Shown one piece after another: positions 44,226 to 58,500 of a stretch of DNA of 64,000 bases (position 1 is the first letter of the stretch; each line of letters begins with the position of its first letter). The stretch lies in contig CM044320.1 in the NCBI GenBank assembly GCA_024291935.2, positions 33,324,001-33,388,000 on the forward strand, written 5' to 3'. The position numbers and the translations under genes are program-made. This DNA is from Okapia johnstoni. Lineage: Eukaryota > Chordata > Mammalia > Artiodactyla > Giraffidae. The notes beneath the pieces are model-generated. The model saw nothing but the letters and a program-made list of their open reading frames with translations, did no database searches and was not told the origin of the DNA.

Positions 44226-45699
44226 GATTTTTTGAAATAAATAATTATTTGTCCACGTTGAATAATTTTGTGTTTATAGATATGAAACTGTCCTCATGTC
44301 TTATTACTTTTGTACAAATACCATTGGTAAAAAAATCTATAATAATGAGACTTTTTTGCATTTTTTTCAAAATAGGTACTTATTATTAAAAAAATTAAAC
44401 AAACTGGTCTATTACTCACAAATTATCATGAAAAATTTTAAACAGTTTGTCTCCCCACTCCAAGAAAGTATTTTTTGTCTTTATAATCTTTTCTGGAAGA
44501 CATTTTTAATGGTATATAAAAAAAAATACAAATATTCCACGTCACTTTGTTAGAATTTATGATATAGCAGAATACAGAATCTCTATGGTGGATCACAAAA
44601 AAACCCCACATTTTTTTCCTTCACGTTCAAGTGTTTTTTGAAGTTATATAAACAGTGACGATTACAAAATAAATAGTAAACAAACACCTGTGTTATTTCA
44701 ATTTTTCAATGCAAGAAATTATTATACATTTTTTTTCATTTTGTTTCAGCCTTTCCATAACACTTTTAAGAGCAAAGCTGAAAAGTTTCCAGTTACTTGA
44801 AGCATCAAAAACCTATTGTATATTGAAAAACCTGTAAAAGCAGCATCATTTAAATAGTGGTTAACTCACAAATAGGAGTAGGGCAACCACAACCAACCTC
44901 ACAGCCACTCAGGCATCTTAGTCACCAGCTTCAGATACAAGGTAGACCCCTAGCGAAGACTCTGACAGTTGTTAGAAGGCCACGAGGAGCAAGGATGCAG
45001 GCCAGGGCATCTGGGTGCTTTCTTACGGTGCAACAAAGTCAGAACTGAAGGGACTCTCCTTACAGAATCCAAGGACCTCATTGAAAGCAGCTCTATGCAA
45101 CACCTAAATCCTTTCTCTCTCCTCATCAATTTACAACACAGATAGGACAAAGACTTCATACTGAAATTTTTGAAATTGTACCAATGCTCTAACAACTAAT
45201 TTAGCAGAAAGAACTACAAAATGCAAATATTTTAAGGTTTCCTTATTAATGGGACTATAGATGAAGCTAGGACCCAATTTATCTCCCAAAAATAAAACAA
45301 TTTATATGTCATTGAATGCAGTTTAAATTAGAAATAAGCTGTCAAAACTATTTTAAAAGGTTTTGAAAGGAAAAAAAGTCATTTTTTATCTGGAATATAA
45401 ATAAGTCATCCATATAAGAGCTTTACTATCTATATAAATTGACCTCTTTTCAAATGATTGAAATATTTCAGCTATTTACCATTCTAAGCAATAAAAGGCA
45501 AAGACAAGGGATACCAACTGAACTATATATACATTTAAAACTGATCGACGGGGTAAATATGTATTTTATCACAAAGATAAACAAAAGGGTAATTTTTGAT
45601 AATATATGATATTTATGTGCAACTAAGGAATCAGATTGCTTGTAGTCAGAAAATAAGTTAGTTCTCCCTCCTTTGTACTCTGAAGTTCAAAGGTGCAGT

Positions 45700-46239
45700 A
45701 CCAAATCCCCAAAACTTCCCCCAAACTACAAACACAGTGGCAAATAAAAATTTATTTAAATAAAACTGCCCTCCGTGCCCTGGTCCCCAAGTTTAGACAG
45801 ACTTAGGTGAAAGAATTATTCAAGGAGTTACAAAAAAAACAAAAAAGCAGAAGACAAAAAAAACCCACCATGGCTTTACAGAACAACCATTAATTTTTAA
45901 TTTCTTTTTTTTTAAGTGTATCTACTTAATGGAGTAAGTTGACACATAACTTATAAACCAAAAATGTAATTTCTTAAGCATTTGGTAATAAAGAATAACC
46001 TCCTTACCACCAACATTATGACCACCTGTCTCACTCTCACTTAGAATTATTGTCATCTCCCAGGCATGCCCTTACCCTCTTTCAATAGAGAGACCACAGT
46101 ACTGTACAAGGCACAGATGCAGAGCCGGTTTCTTGGCAGACTTGCCCCGGAGACTGCGGAAGCAACCGGGCAGCAACACCGAACCTGAGATAGTACTTGG
46201 GTTGTACTTCTAGACTGCCCTGACCAAGTGTTCTGGCAT
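45700..46239 (-). other. TM7SF3: TM7SF3 3' UTR (extent estimated)
   Basis: No repeat is recognised directly after the stop. The first good minus-strand AATAAA is at 45756-45751, about 490 bases downstream. Additional A/T-rich sequence continues to about 44,230 with no clearer end, so a longer 3' UTR is possible. Confidence 0.5.
45751..45756 (-). terminator. Candidate TM7SF3 polyadenylation signal
   Basis: AATAAA on the minus strand (TTTATT on plus) in an AT-rich context about 490 bases after the stop codon. FGFR1OP2 and TM7SF3 therefore converge tail to tail. Confidence 0.4.
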
Positions 46240-46502
46240 CTACAGAAGCAGGGGCGTTCTCTCTCCGGCTGGCTGTTCCTTCTGGAAGAGCTCTTTGATC
46301 TGGGCTAATCGGCTGACGAGTCGCTCTCTCAGTGGAGGGATGTGGTAGCTGGGGTCCAGAATGTTCGTCACTCTGCGCTCACGCTCTCGCTTCCATAACT
46401 TGTATGGGTGGGGAGGGAAAAACGGCTGCCCTCTTTCTCTTCGAATCTGTAGCGTAATTCCACTTACAGCCAGCATCCCCCATACTGCCAGGATGATAAA
46501 GT
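46240..46502 (-). CDS. TM7SF3: TM7SF3 last exon: transmembrane segment 7 and cytosolic tail
   Basis: Acceptor TTCTGTAG; AC completes aspartate. [20 protein letters not shown] forms the last span. A basic tail follows ([20 protein letters not shown]) and ends [12 protein letters not shown] then TAG. ERTPLL fits the acidic dileucine pattern [DE]xxxL[LI] used for endosomal or lysosomal sorting; that reading is inference. Confidence 0.95.
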
Positions 46503-49500
46503 CTACAGAACAGTAGAAAAGCACAGTTTGAACTTTTGTATTTTAAAACCTAGCACAGATGTTAAGACAACATTTTATAGCCTCAATCTGTATCGTCTTT
46601 TCTCAGTTAACACTACACTTTCTTGTGAGTATGTCCAAATATATGCGTATTTCCTCACTTACAAGCCAGGGAATAAGCAAGGAAACTATGGTCTTACATT
46701 TCAAGACAGGAATTTCCTATTATAGGCATCTGAAAGTCCAGACAGAGTTATAAAGGAATCAGTTGTTTGGAGCCTTGGCATTCCAGTATTTTATGACTAC
46801 AGGCAGAGCGCTCACAGGCAGAGTTGTTTGTTGTGTTTTTCCAGAGTGGAGAGGAAAGGCAGTGATCTCACAGTCATACAACATGGAACTTCAGACACCA
46901 CCATGCTCTTCTTTTCCCATTCCATCCTGTATGGGACCCCACCCCATTCATACAGAGTAGACACAGAAATGCATGAAGAGCTTCCACAAACTGTACTGAG
47001 CTTCCAGTAAAAGGTTTGGCCAAATACTGAAACTTCCACGACATGTGGATTTCAAGGTCTCTACCATCAACCTCTTAAACAATGAGGGCAGGCTCAGGAT
47101 AGGAGAGGGAAAGAACTGACCTTAAATATTCATAACAATTGCAATCATGCTTCCATACCTTCGATTCTAAGGCTTGCTTTACCATCCTCCCTATTTTAAC
47201 ATTCTGAAACCAACGTATCTTGCAATTTTTGTGAACATTTGATTTAATAGTCATTTTTTTTTTCTTTCAAAAATTTAATGGAAAATCTTTAGTGGGTAGA
47301 CTCTTACAATTGAGGAAAAACACAACTACTGATTGAAAACCACTTTCTCTTTTTATTAGCAAATTATGTGCTTCTTCATAGGAAGGAAACAAGGAAATGA
47401 CTTAAAAAATCAGGTTGTCCTTCTCACCCCTCACCCTACCCTCAACTCATAAGGTGCCAACCAGCTTTATTCTCAGCATTTTTCTAACAACTGCGAATGG
47501 CTAGATAAACCTTAGTAATCCTGGTTTAGAAATTTCTTAATAAGTTCATTTATTAGATTTTCAGAAGTATGAATTTCAGCCACCTTACAAATTTAAATTC
47601 TTTGCTCCTATGATCATAAGTAATCATTAACTCAGGGCTCTAATAGCATCTGGATGGTGTGAATTTCCTCCTTATGTCCTGTTAATCTTCTTTTAATCTG
47701 GTTATAAGAGCTCTTGTTAGCATAGGTAAGCCAATATTCCTACCTGACTATCACTTGGTTCTTGTATTTACAGTCTTACCATTCGTTTGAAAAGGCACAT
47801 TCATGAAAGCTCTGCGGAAATCCACGTGGAGTGCTCTCCTGAGTATGTTCAAAGTGATGTAAGAAAGGCTTGTGTACAGGTAACTGTTCACGGCCAAGAC
47901 CACCGAATAGGAGCCAATGAATCCACAACTCAGTATGTTCAGCTGTGGAAAAGCAGAAGTGTTCAGGCATCACCTCTGGTGGAACAATAATAGTTTTTAT
48001 AGCTTTCATCACTGGCCTCAACCCTGAGGAGCAGGGAATCACTCCTGCTCCTTCAGGGCATATGCTGCTAAGTTGCTTCAGTCGTGTCCGACTCTGTGCG
48101 ACCCCATATGAAAAGGGACCAAATCTTAGAACTGAATAAACGTTACCTGAAAAGATAAACTGGGGGCTTCCTTGGTGGCTCAGTGGTAAAGAATCCACCT
48201 GCCAATGCAGGAGACACAGGTTCAATCCCAGATTCGAGACGACCTTGTACACCTTGGAGCAACCAAGCCCATGCACTGTAACTACGGAGCCTGTGCTCTA
48301 GAGTCTGGGAACCTCAACTACTGAGCCCGCATGCTGCAACTACTGAAGCCCGAGTGTCTGAGAGCCTGTGCTCAGCAACAAGAGTAGCCACCACAGTGAG
48401 AAGCCTGCACGCTGCAATAAGAAGTCCCTGCTTACCGCAACTAGAGAAAGCCCACTTGCAGCAATGAAGACCCAGTGCATTTATTAATTTATTTTGGCTG
48501 AAAAATAAATAAAATTATGAAAAAAAAAGATAAACTGAAAACAACTTTCAACACGTATGGTTCATAAAACACAGTTTCCCTCATCATAGAACAGGTCTTC
48601 CCTCTGAAATAACTTCAATAATAAATTCTAAGGAGATGAAGAATCTCCTGGAGAGACAGCAGAAATGAACACTCCATCAGGTGGCTGCATCACCGTAAGC
48701 CCTACCTTCTCTGCTCCTGCTGTTAGAAGTGTGATGACCTGTACCACTTATTGGAAAAAATAATGTGATCACTGTAACAAGAACTTCTCTTGCTTTCACA
48801 GTAACAAGGCTATTCAAAATCATCTGATACAGACAGACAGCTCTCTCTAGTGAAGAGAAATGCAAAATGATGCAATAAGTGAACAAAGGAAGGCCCAGGA
48901 AAATAGGGTGAATATCCTGACCTGATGAAACACTTACTATTCTTAAGCAGCCCATGAAAACCACTGGAATGAAAATGGCTATACAAGAGAAGGTCACCCA
49001 GAATACTGCGTCGACACGGAAAATCTTTAGGTTTCCTGGAAAAGCAGAAAGAAATCAAGAGTAAACAACAGGTTCACCAAGTGAAATTTCATTTTCTCAA
49101 CATGTGAACAGAGACATACCCTGAAGGTTTAATGTAACAAACAGGTACTATGAAATGAATTGATTTCTTTTCACTTAACTATCAATACAATCCTCTTTGA
49201 AGGATGTGTCCTAAGAAGGTAGAGGGGTAGGAGGAAAAATCAAGCAGGTAATGCTCTGCATTTATTACAGGATAACTTAGAAGAGGCTGGACTAGTCCAA
49301 GCTCTATCATTCACCAGCTGTGATGCTGAGCCCATTTCCTGATCCTTAAAATGAAAAGGTTGAAACACTTTATCTCCAAGCTTCAAATCATCCCTTCTAG
49401 CTATAAATTTCTATAATTCCCTGATTTTGTACTGTGAAGTAAAAAATGTAAGTGGCATTCAGAGTCATCATATGATATATGAAGTCCCATATAAGAAGCA

Positions 49501-52500
49501 AACCCTGTTCAGTGGATTTTGACCATCAACGCATCTCCTGTTTATCCACTATACACTGGAAGATGTGACTTTTTCTCAGGCATCAGGAAAGATGTGAGCT
49601 AATCATTTAGCTAAGATGTGAGCTAATCCATCCTACTAAACCCTTCTCTAAAGTGCTGTGTACCTTGGGGTGACCAGGATGGATATATTAGAACTCCTAT
49701 TATAAATTATGTTTAAATAAAAAAGATGTAAATCTGACAATTATTTAATACTGACACTGGCACCATCCCTCAGTCCAACTGGAGATGTCCCTGTATCTTG
49801 AGACCCACATATCCTGAAAGAGCTGGAGGTCCATAGTGAGGGGCTCTGATCTGGAGACCCCATGTTCTCAGAAAGCAAACTGCAACATGCTTCAGTGAGG
49901 TGAATGGATGGATAATATCTCCAGTTCACCTATGCTATCCTTCACAACGTGCACATGTGACTTTAAAAAAAGAAATACAAGAGATTAACAATAGCAGTTA
50001 TGACGCCAGGCATGAGAAGACTGATTCAGAGGACACATAATAAAGTGAAAACAGTAATTTCATTAAATCTAGAAGTCAACCAAATCTTTTCCAAATTTTA
50101 ATGCTTAGAAATACGAGTTTGCCGCCACTCTAATTAAGGTCACACTTACCCTAAATGTCCTTGAGTGATGAGATAGTTCATATATTAACTACTAAAAATA
50201 AGATAGTTCAACACATTAACTACAAAAGATTCTAACCCACCATCCCTCCATCTTCTAAACATTAACAAAAAGGAAGCTCATTAAGTAGTATTTGGTTTAG
50301 CACTTTTAGAGTAGAGCTCTGAATCTGTATTTTCAATAAACATCCCTGAGAGTCTGTGATTTAGCCGAATCTAAACAATGCTACTTTGCAGGTAGATAAA
50401 GAGCTACCTGTAAGGGGGCCTGGAATGAACTTGGTTATAGGTTTGCTAAAATCAGAGCAAAGGGCCTTGGAATCGTCAGTAAAGACACAGGTCACCAATT
50501 CTTTCTGGTTTAAAAAGTTTTTAATATAAGAACTAAACATTATCAGAAGGAGAAAATAGCCTAATAGAGTACTTCTGGCCATAGATACTCTTTTTTAAAA
50601 TTTTATTTTTTCTTGAAATATAATTAATTAATAATGTCGTGTTAGCTTCTGGGGTACAGCAAACTGATTCAGCTATACACCCACCCATCCACTCACACAC
50701 ACACACACCCACACACTTTTTTGAAGTATCTTCCATTATAGGTTATTACAAAATACTGAATATAGTTCTCTGTGCTATACAGTAAGTCCTTGTTGTTTAT
50801 CTATTTAATGTATAGTGTGTGTGTGCTCAGTTGTGCCTGACTTTTGTGACCCCATCGACTGTAGCCCACCAGGCTCCTCTGTCCATGGGTTTCTCCAGGC
50901 AGGAATATTGGAGTGGGTTGCCATTTCCTTCTCCAGGGGATCTTCCTGACCCAGGCATTGAACCCACATCTCTTGTCTCTCCTGCACTGGCAGGAGGATT
51001 TTTTTACCACTGAAGAAATATAAGTTATCATACAACTACAAAGTGAAGGGGAGCAGAACAGGCACCCCAAAATGGGCCCCTTTGGCATGTGGATTATTTT
51101 GAGCTGAAGGCAATCAAGACCCAGCAGATTTGGGGGAACCTTTTCTCTCCCTTTACTGCCTAAAAGAATTTAGATCACAGGCCTGGCCCAGAACGAAAGC
51201 AATTACCAGAGACAGCTTTATATCTGCAATGGCAGACATCTGATTACCAAACACCTGCCCTTCTTATGTTCCTGTGAATTGCCCTTCTCTGAAGCCTCAG
51301 ACTCTAGCTGAATTCTTAGCTCAGGATGGCAGAGAAGCTTCAACTGCCTGACTGCCTTTGAGTCTTCTATTTTCATGGGACTCCAGTGGTACAGAATTAA
51401 ATTTGTTTTTCTCCTATTAATCTGTCCTATGTCAATTGAATTATTAGAGCAGCCAAAGAACCTAGAAGGTTAAAAGGAAAATCTTTCCTTCCCTACGAAA
51501 GGGAGTTAACTTACACATTAACTAGATCTTTTAAACGGATCGAAACTGAATAATTTAAAATCCCCCAAACCGTCCCTGTGCTACTGCGCTAGGATGACTA
51601 CAAGTAGGCACCCCAGGAACACTCAGGGCTTGCAAAGGGTGGGAGCAGGGGTTAGGGGTACAAGAGAAGCCTGGCAACAGAGCACCAGGCTCCCTGGCTC
51701 AGCTGCCATTACAGTAGTGCCAAATTTATCTGTGGGTTGTATCAGGCTTCTGCTTAAGACTCCCTTGAAGAAAGAGTTGCAGAGTTTTAAAAAATGAAAA
51801 CCACTGTTCTGCCATACATAAAGAATCCCCTTTACCTCCGTTAATTTCAACCAACAGAAATACACACAGACCCCTTATCATGACATGTAGGTCCAAGGCA
51901 ACCTCTGAAGATGTTCTAGAATTCATCTACATAGGGCGCCTTTGAGGAAAGGGGGATTCTTATTGGTACTGGCTTTCCCTAAAGTGGCACATTATCCATG
52001 CAAGTTTCCAGAACTCTCAGGAGACGCCCCAAATCCTTGACAAGAGGTGGGGGGGACGTGTACTGCAGATGTGAAATAAAGTCTCTGACAATGAACTGCA
52101 TGCACATAATGAGTTATACATCTCCTACCCAGGGGAGTGAAGAAAACCACTGACGCGACGAGGAAGCCCAGCACCAGTCCGACACACAGCATGCAGAACG
52201 TGAGGACTCCAAATCGCCACCAAGCAGCTACCAAGAAAATTCCACCGATGCTCCCGGCGACGGCCGTCACAATCAGGCGGACTGCACAAGGGGAGCGGAT
52301 GGACAGTTAAACCAGAGCTTCTCAGATGCATGCTCAGACACACTAACGTTACCAAAGCCAGACTAGACTAGCCTTTCTCTGGGTCGGGCACCAAGGGTGC
52401 ATCAGCAGTGCCCTGAAACCAGCATGGAGAGGCCCTCTCTAGGGAGGGTCTGAGACTGGAAACCAGCCGGGGAGCTAAGCCTCTGAGGATGAGTGACAGG

Positions 52501-55500
52501 CATGGTCTGGTACAACCTCTATCTGGGACTGCGGAAGAAGGGGTGACAAGCATTCTGTTCAACATGACAAGGAAGGAGAGTTGTGTGTGTTTTGAGGTGA
52601 AGAAAATCCTAACACTCTGATTGTTGTTAATGTCATACTGTCAATATACCACATAGCTGGAAAACAGGCTTATAATCCACATGGCCCTCCATTTCCCTGA
52701 GTACCAAGGAATTCTCCATGCAGATTAAAAACCCCGGAGAGAAGGTCTGAAGGAGTAGTTCAGAAAAGATGTGTAGAGCATAGGTGGCCAGTTATTTTAC
52801 GCACGTAAGAGGATAACATACTCAGTACTGGTCAAACTATACAAGGGATGCTGGGTGCAAACACAGCACCTTGCTTTTTGAACCTCCATCAAACTATATT
52901 ATGTTCACTTACCATCATACTTAATAGGTGTCAGTCTTGTAATCAGTATATAAAAGAAGAATCCCATGAAGATAAAGCCTATAAAGAATAGTTCTAGTAG
53001 CAGACCGCCAAGAAAGCAAAAAAAAAAAGCTACGGTTAGTAAATGCAATTTAAATGTCTAATCTACAAATACATTCTTCAGTTCCCAGAATGTATACATG
53101 AGGGTATTCAAAGAAAAGAAATAATTATCTAAAAGGAAGGAAAATTTCAGAAGTCATTGGGGGTAAATATTTTTATTAGATGGGTACAAATTAAAGTATT
53201 AACTATTGGATACATTTTTTGTATATAGGTCAGTTTTGATTCATCAGTTAATTGTTAATTTGGTTTAATATATTTATAGTTCCGATTCAAAACAAAAATA
53301 ATACTTTTGTTATTGTGTCTGATCTGAAATTACACACTAGATTTCAGTTCATTGTGCTCAGTCACTCAACCATGTCCTACTCATTGTGGCTCCATGGACT
53401 GCAGCCTGCCAGACTCCTCTGCCCACGAAATTTTCCAGGCAAGAATACCGGAGTCGGGTGCCATTTCCTACTAGGGGGGATCTTCCCAACCCAGGCATCG
53501 AACCCACAACTCTTGTGTCTTCTGCATTGGCAGGTGGAAGTGCCACCTGGGAGCCCTTCATTACATGAGCAAAAATAGAATTTGAAAGGTTAAAAAAATA
53601 TATTCCAAAGCAAAATCTGACTTTTATGTCTTCTTTTAATTCATCCTCTCTTGTTTAATATGAACATCGACTATTGTCTTTAACCATAAAAACCTAGTAG
53701 TATGTTTTAAACTCTACATACAGCTTAACAATTAAATTCTGTACTATAGGATCATTCTACATTTTAAGCAATTAAATGGTCTTCACAATATTCTCTTCTC
53801 AATCAAGACAAAAAAAGGTATCAATAGAGGGAAAGGAGTTGCTGTTTCAAACAATTTATCAGTTCAAACAGTTTTCTAAGATCAGGATTACATTCACTCT
53901 CCCCTTGTTATACCATCATATCCCCTGTTAATGAATTACACAAAGGATTCATTTTTTTAGTAACTACAAACATTAGGCTCCATGGGTAAAGAATCCGTCT
54001 GCAATGCAGGAAACACAGGAGAGTTAAGACCCCCTGGAGGAGGAAATGGCAACGTGCTCCAGTGTTCTTGCCTGGAAATCCCATAGACAGAGAAGTCTGG
54101 TGGGCTACAGTCCATGGGGTTGCAAAGAGTCAGACATGACTGAGTGACTAAGCACTCATGCAAACGTTAGTTATATAAAAGGTAATCCAAAGAATTCAAG
54201 TCAATTTAATAAGCACATTTCATATTCTCCTCCCTTCACTGGGTTTCACTGAGGAGATCGTGGAGTCCCCATTTGCTGTTTGAACCTCCCAGGGTTGTGC
54301 AGACATTTCAACTTCACTGTGCACTGCAGCCTGACTTATGCAAAACCATGTCCATCACCATCACCAAAATCCACATATATTTTGTACACAGACATTCTGA
54401 TTTCTAATTAGTAATGTTTGGTCAACTAGTCATTCTAGCAATTGATAAAGGTGGATGCACAAATCAAACTTTATACCCTGCTTAATAAGAGGAGTTTGCA
54501 CTCCCTAGTGGAGAAAATAGAAAAAATTAAAATGCACTGTAATTCAGTAAAATGTTTACTAAAAGATCCCAGCTACAAATCAGTGAAAATAGTGGAGATG
54601 ACCAGTTGCTTACTCTCCTTACAGGTCATAAACTCCCCAGCAGCATTTCAGGGAAAAACAAAACAAAACAAAACAAAAGCCAAAAAACCATGAGGCATGT
54701 AAGTAGCAACTATATTAGACAAAATACCTGTTTTCCAGAATCTGTGTCCAAAGAAACAGATGAAGAGGCCAAGCAGGGCAAAAAGAGTGAAGAAGACTTT
54801 GGTAGATACTCTTCCTAAAAAGAGTAAAAATTAAGTGGATAATACATCCAATTTGATACTTTGTATCTATTTAATACAGAACAAAAGCTTCATGGAAAAA
54901 AAGTAGAGTGAAGTGATAATTTATTCCATAAGTATATACGTTATTTTAGAAACATTCTTGCTACCCTTGATGACTTTATGTGGGTGATGAATACCAATGG
55001 CTGCAGGTCCCAGGGTCTGCAATTCTACCTGCGACACGTTTGGGAAAGGGAACGGTGGAAAAGAGAAGGAGAGAGAGTGTGCCTAAAACAAATAATTCTG
55101 TTTCTTCACAAAGAATCTAGAAGAAAAAAAAAAGGAGAGAGTGGAGAGGGAGAACTATGGCATCAAGAGAACTTAAGACACACCAATTGCATGCAATGTA
55201 CAGACCTCATGTGACACCTGACTCAAACAAATGAACTGTGAAAAACAAGACTGGGAAAATGTAAACACTGGATGTTAATTTGATGCCATTAAGGAATTAT
55301 CTTCAATATTTTTCACTGAAACTTGTATTAATGCTACTGTGGCTATTTTTTTTTTTAAATAGCCCTTTTCTTTAAGATATACATACCAAAATTTCGTAAG
55401 CAAAATGACGATTAGGTACCTGCTCTAAAAAAACCCAGTGATAAAGGAGGGTGGAGGGGCAGAGACATGGGTGGGTGTATAACTGAAACAAGATAACAGC

Positions 55501-58500
55501 CATGAATCAAAATTGATAAGGCTGGATAATGGTATATGGAAGCTCACTGAAGTTTTCCCTAACAAACGAATTTAACGGAAACTCACCTTAAAATAAAAGA
55601 ACATGTATTATTCTACAAGTCACACATGAACAAGTCACTACCAATCTTATCAATTATGCATGTTGCTCTGGAAAAAAATATAGTTTAATAACTAATGATA
55701 AAGCACAATATGCTCCCTAAAGCAGAAGAATCTAAATCCTGTGATCCTCAAGCAGCACAAACTTAAATACAAAAACTAGGATTCAAAAGATAAACCCTAC
55801 TGAAGGGAAAAATAGGCCCACTAAATTCACCACCATCATGACTCCTCTGAGATAAACACAAGAAAATAATTCCTGAACTAAAAATAAAAACACAGCACCT
55901 ACACAAACTTATGTGAGGTATTACAAACCAACTACAAGTCCAAACACATAAAATACTCAAGCATTCCAGTGGATACCATGAAGACCTACATTTAGATAAA
56001 GAACACAAGATAGAAGGCCAGAACTTGCAGGGCATAAAATATACCTACATATCAGTTTCTCTGTGAATGAAGAGCTGAAAGGAAAGATGAAATGAGAGTT
56101 ACTGCCACATTCTGCTTATTTCAGACCTATTTGTTGTTGTCCAGTTGCTAAGTCATGTCCAACTCCTTGCAACCCCATGGACTATGGCACACCAAGCTTC
56201 CCTGTACTTCACCATCTCCTGAAGCTTGCTCAAACTTATGTCCATTGATTTGGTGATGCCATCCAACCATCTAACCCTCTGACGCCCCCTTCTCCTCCTG
56301 CCCTATGATTGACTGCTGCTCTACGACTCAATCATTGTAACAAAAACATGCAGTTTAGTGGGATAATTTTTTTCAAGTGAAAATCTAGTGGAAGTTTCCA
56401 ACAAGTACAATCACCAGAGACGGCAAGCGGCCCAATAAAAACTGACCCAGTTTAGATATGTTCCTCCAGGACATTAGACAGCAGAGGGGAACTAAGAATC
56501 TCCAATCACAATACCAGGAAGGAAAGAGAGAGAAAGTCAAACATATAAGCACACCAGAGAGGAGACAAGGTTTCATAAGTAGAACTAAGAGGTAAGATAG
56601 AGAGTGGGATGGGAGGGTGGAGAGCCAATGTTTACAGTGGTTTTAGTCATCACAGCATCGCTACAGGTAATGACATAGGCAAAGGTTTTAATTTAATGGC
56701 AAAACAGAGGGGATTCATGTATATATGTACGGTTGATTCACTTTGCTCCACAGCAGAAAATAACACAACATTGTAAAGCAACTATACTCCAATAAAAAAA
56801 ATTTTTTTTTTTAAATGAGGTAACGTGGATACATCCTCCCTACTCCAAGCTCAGGAAGGTCATCCTAGTGTGCATCGAGCTTGAAAAGGAAAGTGATAGA
56901 ACCCACATGACCAGGAAGGTTCCATCCTGAGGTGAAGGAATAATAAGATGGGACCTTTCCCTCTCCTCCACCTAAAGTGGAAAGACGGAGCCCAGAGTGC
57001 TCTGATCAGGAGGGGCCCTGATGCAAAGAGTTCAAGGGAAAGGGAACAGAAAAACCCAGACAAGATCTAGCCTAGCCATCAAATCATAGAACTTATATCT
57101 GCCTGGTTTCTTGCACTGTATCTCTCAAGGCTCTTGCACATGGCACTGGAAGACTGGGTGAGATACAGCTCTAGCAGAGAAGAGCAAAAATTAATCCCTG
57201 CTTGAACACAACAGACAGACTTTATTTATTTATTTTATTTTTTGGCCACACTGTGCAGCTTGTGGGATCTTAGTTACCCAACCAGGCACCGAACTCAGGC
57301 CACTCAGGCAGTGAAAGCGCCGAGTCCTAGCCACTGGGCCCCCAGGGAATTCCCACAACCGACAGACTTTATTCTTTATAGAAAACTCCTTGAAAGAGCT
57401 CTTTGAACTCTTTCTCGAATTTCTTTCCTCCTATTTGTTCTTGAACATACTCCAATCAGGCTCCTCTGAAATGCTCCCAAGGGCACCAGTAGCTTCCAGT
57501 TGTTGCTAAATCCAAAGGTCCCCTTTCAGTCTCTTTCTTAGCTGGCCCATCAGCTCAGTCCCGAGACCCTCTCCTCTTTCCTACAGCTATAAACATGAAA
57601 GAAACGATAAATAGAGCAAAATGCCATTTGGCAAACCTGCTGGTAATATTTCAGGCAAGTTCACTGGATCCTCCACCCAGCAAGTGAAGAGTTTGAGAAG
57701 CAGATATTTGCCTGCATTCAAAGTATCTTCCCAAAAGATATTTAAAGGGAAAAATAGTTACTTGTCAGTGGAGAAACCTGGCAGACACCCCTAACCAAGT
57801 ACTCAGGATTATGACCACCAGGAATGGAACAGACAGACATCAGGTGTCTGCAGAGAATGACACTCCATCACTTCTTTTGTATTTCTTGCAAAAATGCACC
57901 ATCTGAACTTAGTTAGGAGGAAACATCAGGTAAACCCAAATTGAGGACTTTCTACAAAAATAAATACTAACCTGTACTCCTCAAAAAGGAAAAGTTTTTT
58001 CAAAGACAAAAATAGACTAAGAAATTATTCCAGATTAAACATAAAACACCATGTGATACTGAAGTGGATCCCAGAACCAGAAAAATTTTTTTTCCTTTGG
58101 TTATAAAGGACATTAGTGGAACAAACAGTGAAATTTGATAACATCTATAGATTAAGTAACAGTAGTATATCAATGTTCATTTTGTGATTTGATAATGTCA
58201 CTATGGCTATACAAGGAAACGAACAGAAATATTTTAGGACAAAAGGGTCTTTATATATGCAACTTACTCTCAAATGCTTCAGGGGGGAAAAAATGTAGAT
58301 ATGTGTGTATGTCTAGATAAAGAATGAAAAGCAAACAGCACATGTTAACTAACATTTGAGGAATGTTGGTGAAGATTATACAGAATTCTCTGAATTATTT
58401 TTACATCTTTCCTGCGAAACTGTTTCAGAATAAAATGCTAAATACACACACACAGGATGATGTTACAACACCCCAAGTGCCACTCTCCTCTCTCTCCTGG

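Noticed and set aside
48677..48997. TM7SF3-like frame continuing past GCLRI
   Set aside because: The extension beyond 48938 is read-through into the intron. The GTAAGT donor there marks the true exon end.
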